A stretch of 33,352 nucleotides of DNA from DASVEE01 sp036399695 (GTDB lineage Bacteria; Acidobacteriota; Thermoanaerobaculia; Gp7-AA8), in assembly GCA_036399695.1 (NCBI GenBank), contig DASWMP010000309.1, positions 1-33,352 of the forward strand. The letters run 5' to 3'. The notes beneath the pieces were generated by a model that was not told the DNA's origin, searched no databases, and saw only the letters and a program-made list of their open reading frames with translations. The position numbers and the translations under genes were made by a program. Position 1 is the first letter of the stretch. The number at the start of each line of letters is the position of its first letter. Of this stretch, positions 30,798 through 33,352 are shown in pieces.

Positions 30798-31032
30798 TTG
30801 GCGGTTGGCAGTTGGCGGTTGGCAGTAGGCCACCGCCGCCCGCCTTTTTCCGTTCCACCGCCAACCGCTAACTGCCATGCGTCCCTGGATGCCCTGACGC
30901 CGATCGAGGCGCTCAACCGGTTGTACGAGTTGAAGCAGCGGTTGAATGAGTGAGTTGGCGGTTGGCAGTAGGCCACCGCCGTCCGCCGTTCCCGTTCCAC
31001 CGCCAACCGCCAACTGCCAACCGCCAACTGAT
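30729..31032 (+). repeat. Tandem duplication of the mutS 3' end with a GGTTGGCGG-type repeat
   Basis: A 156-bp unit is present twice: 30729-30884 and 30885 to about 31032. Each unit starts with the last 66 nt of mutS (only one base differs, C to T, synonymous) and continues into the hairpin repeat GGCGGTTGGCAG/CTGCCAACCGCC. The second copy of the mutS tail is not joined to any start codon and is not a gene. The repeat family also occurs at 14640-14660 and 33228-33352. Confidence 0.95.
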
Positions 31033-31072
31033 TCAAGAGGCATGGGCCTTCGTTTGCTAGGATGCATCCCCG

Positions 31073-32221
31073 ATGGGAACAGCAGTGCTAGGCATCGGGC
31101 TCACCGGCAGGGCGCTCACGGATCTGGAGCGACGGATCCTGCGCGAAACGTCGCCGTACGCGGTCGTCTTATTCGGGCGCAACATTCAGAGTGTCGAGCA
31201 GCTCGTCGAGCTCGTGCGTGAGGTGAAAGCGGCAGCCAGGCGGCCGCCGCTGTTCATGATCGACGAGGAAGGGGGACGCGTCGACCGGCTGCGTCACCTG
31301 ATCCCCGGGCTCCCCAGTGCCGAAGCATTCGGCGAAGGGGAGCGGCCGCGGGAGATGGCCGAGTGGGGCGGCAAGGTCATCGGCATGGCCCTCCGCTACT
31401 TCGACATCGAGGTCAACCTCGCGCCGGTCGTGGACGTCGCCGGACCGACCTCGCCGAAAGGGCTCGAGCGGCGCATCTTCGGGCGCGATCCGGAGACGAT
31501 CGTCGACCTCGCCGGCGCCTTCATGCGCGGGCAGCACGGCGCGGGCGTGGCCACGTGCCTCAAGCACTGGCCGGGCATCGGCGTCGGCTCGGCCGATCCG
31601 CACTACGGCGCGACCGTCATCGACGTCCCGCTCGACGAGCTGAAGCAGCGGCATCTTCTGCCGTTCGAGCAGCTTGGGCGAGACGCGGGGGCGATCATGA
31701 TCGGGCACGGCACCTATCCCCAGATCGACATCCCGGACCTGCCGGCCACCCTCAGCCACAAGATGACGACCGAGCTGCTGCGCGATCACGCCCATTTCGA
31801 CGGGGTGGCCATCAGCGACGACATGGAGATGCACGCGGTGTCGGATCTCGGCTCGTACGAGGAGATCACCGAGCAGGCGCTGCTGGCCGGCAACGACATC
31901 ATCCTCTTCTGCAGCCACATCGAGCGCATCCCCGACCTGCACCGGTACCTCGGGCGCCGGGTCGATCAGGATGCCGCCTTCCGCGCCCGTTTCGACGAGG
32001 CCGTGGCCCGCGGTGATGCGTACCGCGCTCATTGCGAGCGCCTGCGGGCTGAATCGACGAAGCCGTCCTCGTGGGACGAGGTGATCGACGAAGCCATCAA
32101 GTTCGTCGACGAGCTCGAACGGACGCGCCCGCCGCGCGATGCCTCGGTGCCGGACGTGGATCGCCGGAAGAACTCACGCACGCCGGGTAAGGGACGTACC
32201 GGCCGCGAAGAGTGGACCTGA
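31073..32221 (+). CDS. nagZ: Beta-N-acetylhexosaminidase NagZ (GH3)
   Basis: A cytosolic muropeptide-recycling enzyme that removes GlcNAc from GlcNAc-anhydroMurNAc peptides. A 382-aa GH3 protein of the NagZ type: FMIDEEGGRVDRL, NLAPVVDV, the general acid/base site K164-H165 in CLKHWPGIGVGSADPHYG with D175-x-H177, and the nucleophile D249 in VAISDDMEM. The C-terminal about 40 residues are basic and probably flexible. No signal peptide. The ATG at 31073 lies just after the mutS-tail duplication; GATG/AGGA-like sequence precedes it. Confidence 0.93.
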   Translation: MGTAVLGIGLTGRALTDLERRILRETSPYAVVLFGRNIQSVEQLVELVREVKAAARRPPLFMIDEEGGRVDRLRHLIPGLPSAEAFGEGERPREMAEWGGKVIGMALRYFDIEVNLAPVVDVAGPTSPKGLERRIFGRDPETIVDLAGAFMRGQHGAGVATCLKHWPGIGVGSADPHYGATVIDVPLDELKQRHLLPFEQLGRDAGAIMIGHGTYPQIDIPDLPATLSHKMTTELLRDHAHFDGVAISDDMEMHAVSDLGSYEEITEQALLAGNDIILFCSHIERIPDLHRYLGRRVDQDAAFRARFDEAVARGDAYRAHCERLRAESTKPSSWDEVIDEAIKFVDELERTRPPRDASVPDVDRRKNSRTPGKGRTGREEWT

Positions 32222-32261
32222 CGGCGCGTCACACGGCGTGCGGTGGCGAATAGGAAGGGCG

Positions 32262-32560
32262 TCGGCCTCAAATTGAAGGACCGTGGCCCCAAATTGAAGG
32301 ACCGCAGCTTCAAATTGAACGGCATCGCCTTCAAATTGAAGGACCGCGGCTTCAAAATGAACGGCATCGCCTTCAAATTGAAGGACGGCCGCTTCCAAAA
32401 TGAAGGGCACCGCCCTCAAATTGAAGGTCTGGACCTCCAAAATGAAGGGCACCGCCTTCAAATTGAAGGAGGGCGACTTCCAAAACGAAGGACGCCGCCT
32501 TCAAATTGAAGGACCGGACTTCAAAATGAAGGGCCCCGCCTTCAAATTGAAATGGGTGGT
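32262..32560. repeat. Array of 14 phased TTCAAATTGAA-type near-palindromes
   Basis: Fourteen units share the core CAAATTGAA or CAAAATGAA (one CAAAACGAA). Cores begin at 32269, 32290, 32311, 32332, 32353, 32374, 32396, 32417, 32438, 32459, 32481, 32502, 32522 and 32543. Steps are 20-22 bp, mean 21.1, which is two DNA helical turns. The full core TTCAA-A-TTGAA is a perfect palindrome; the TTCAAAATGAA form is nearly so. The GC-rich spacers differ. Length steps of 20 and 22 break any one reading frame, so I do not call it coding. The remainder of the gap (32222-32261 and 32561-32623) shows no other feature; a TTACCG/TAACC run lies near 32583. Confidence 0.9.
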
Positions 32561-32623
32561 GTCCCCAAACCAGGACGCCCGTTACCGTAACCAATGATCC
32601 GCACTGCACGTCAACGACCTGTT

Positions 32624-33223
32624 ATGAAGAAACTGACCCTCGCTTTGATGTTCCTCGCTACGCCGATGTTTGCCGCCGACGCGCCGCGTCTCGTGAGCCG
32701 CGTCCTCTGCGCCGGCGCCGACTGCGAGCTTCCCCAGCGCCTCGGCGCCCGCGTCGCCCCGACTCTCGCCTCCCAGGCCACGGCCGGGACGCTCCTCGTG
32801 GAGGAGAAAGATCCGCTCCGCGAGTGCATCGGCAGCGGCAACAGCCACGCCGCGTCCTCCTGCGTCGCCCGCGTCCTCGCCGAGAATGCCGAGGCCATCG
32901 CCAACGAGCTGACGGCCAAAGGCTATGACGGCTATCTCATCCTCACGCTCGACAAGAGTGAGAAGCAGGTCGCCGGCGGCGCCATCCTGGCTACCACCGG
33001 CAGGGAAGTCATCACCACGACGGTCCGCATCTGCAGCGACCACCGCGGCCGCTGCAGCGACACGCTCGAACCACAGGGCGGGTACCTGCTGACCACCGGC
33101 CTCCCGGCCATGGCCGACGAACGCGGCTTCAAGGGCCTCGTCGGCGCCGAGCCGGACATGGTCCCGAGCCGCAGCGGCGCTCTGGTGCCGAAGTTCCGCA
33201 TCAGCTTCCCACTGAGCGAGTAG
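32624..33223 (+). CDS. Exported protein of unknown function
   Basis: A 199-aa protein with a signal peptide (MKKLTLALMFLATPMFAADA). The mature part has seven cysteines, some spaced as possible disulfides (CAGADC, CIGSGNSHAASSC, CSDHRGRC), and no family I recognise. ATG 32624 is chosen over an in-frame ATG at 32594 because the signal peptide starts there. It lies directly downstream of the phased AT-rich array, with 64 bp between. Confidence 0.8.
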   Translation: MKKLTLALMFLATPMFAADAPRLVSRVLCAGADCELPQRLGARVAPTLASQATAGTLLVEEKDPLRECIGSGNSHAASSCVARVLAENAEAIANELTAKGYDGYLILTLDKSEKQVAGGAILATTGREVITTTVRICSDHRGRCSDTLEPQGGYLLTTGLPAMADERGFKGLVGAEPDMVPSRSGALVPKFRISFPLSE

Positions 33224-33227
33224 CTCA

Positions 33228-33352
33228 TCAGTTGGCGGTTGGCAGTTGGCGGTTGGCAGTGGTTCTGATGAGCGCCCTGTGACCCCTGGCCGCCGCCGGA
33301 GTGACGATCGCTCTCGGGCGGCTTCTTCCTGCCAACCGCCAACTGCCAACCG
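33228..33352. repeat. GGTTGGCGGTTGGCAG-family inverted repeat at window edge
   Basis: Left arm 33236-33259 (CGGTTGGCAGTTGGCGGTTG and onward) pairs exactly with 33329-33352, which ends at the window edge; the repeat may continue. An inner stem CTCATCAG/CTGATGAG (33224-33231 and 33265-33272) overlaps the gene end. Same family as the mutS-linked copies. Confidence 0.85.

Noticed and set aside
30885..30953. Second mutS-like gene tail
   Set aside because: It is a duplicated fragment lacking any start and is explained by the tandem duplication.
28152..31067. Long antisense open frame opposite mutS
   Set aside because: It is a shadow of mutS, whose motifs are unambiguous; no independent motif is visible.
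32243..32509. Open frames through the phased array that read as heptapeptide repeats on both strands
   Set aside because: Step lengths of 20 and 22 bp shift the frame, and open frames occur on both strands with no ribosome-binding site. A repetitive DNA element explains it better.
32262..32560. CRISPR array
   Set aside because: Units of about 21 bp with short variable GC spacers and no 28-37-bp repeat plus unique spacer pattern; no cas genes.

Overview
This is a GC-rich, densely coded bacterial chromosomal segment. The gene families (MeaB with an acyl-CoA dehydrogenase, HD-GYP, a GT2-methyltransferase fusion, DUF92) and the many hairpin-type intergenic repeats resemble an Acidobacteriota-like environmental lineage. 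That assignment is inference; there is no rRNA or other decisive marker. Almost every gene has a recognisable bacterial family. No phage, insertion sequence, CRISPR array, rRNA or tRNA gene was seen.

Layout. 140-2370 (minus): a mannose-1-phosphate guanylyltransferase-like protein translationally coupled to a glycosyltransferase/methyltransferase fusion. 2526-5641 (plus): a fused polyprenol kinase/DUF92 membrane protein, a single-domain response regulator and the ribosome-assembly GTPase Der. 5704-6414 (minus): a small nucleotidyltransferase. 6648-8660: a circularly permuted aconitase-family enzyme. 8676-9280: a Phd/VapC-type toxin-antitoxin pair. 9284-11496: a LysE transporter remnant and a MocR-type regulator divergent from a pyridoxamine-phosphate-oxidase-like flavoprotein, with GTAC dyads between them. 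11625-12194: a secreted DinB-like protein. 12385-14594: acyl-CoA dehydrogenase and MeaB. 14688-17076: a short PheT and a ZapB-like coiled-coil protein. 17541-20350 (minus): an operon of a dCache-HAMP-HD-GYP sensor, a TPR protein and a Roadblock-like protein. 20463-22270: HemW and an outer-membrane-like protein. 23081-26055 (minus): STAS protein, asparaginase, inactive-looking rhodanese lipoprotein and a DsbA-like thioredoxin protein. 26217-27697 (minus): ketoacyl-ACP synthase coupled to an ACP. 28197-32221: MutS and NagZ. 32624-33223: an exported protein of unknown function.

The most unusual content lies between the genes. At least eight families of inverted repeats fill the gaps: a GGACAGACA/TGTCTGTCC hairpin, a CCTATAGGTCCCAT family, GTTCTGCGTTCTGC, GTGCGGCAGCGATG, GCGGCGGCCACGCCGCC, GGTTGTTGG, GGTTGGCGGTTGGCAG and a GGGCCCCGAGCCCC family. 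One repeat locus duplicated the 3' end of mutS, and another supplies the last codons of the ketoacyl synthase. Upstream of the last gene lies a distinct array of 14 short AT-rich near-palindromes whose centres are spaced on average 21.1 bp, i.e. two DNA helical turns. This array is the best candidate for an undescribed element in the window.

Short regulons visible from layout: translational coupling by 4-bp overlaps occurs repeatedly (2370/961, 8897/8894, 20350/18611, 25684/24644, 27697/27443). Function-level links are plausible for polyprenyl-phosphate-dependent glycosylation (first 4 kb), odd-chain or branched acyl-CoA catabolism (12.4-14.6 kb) and signalling at 17.5-20.4 kb, but these links are inferred from adjacency.
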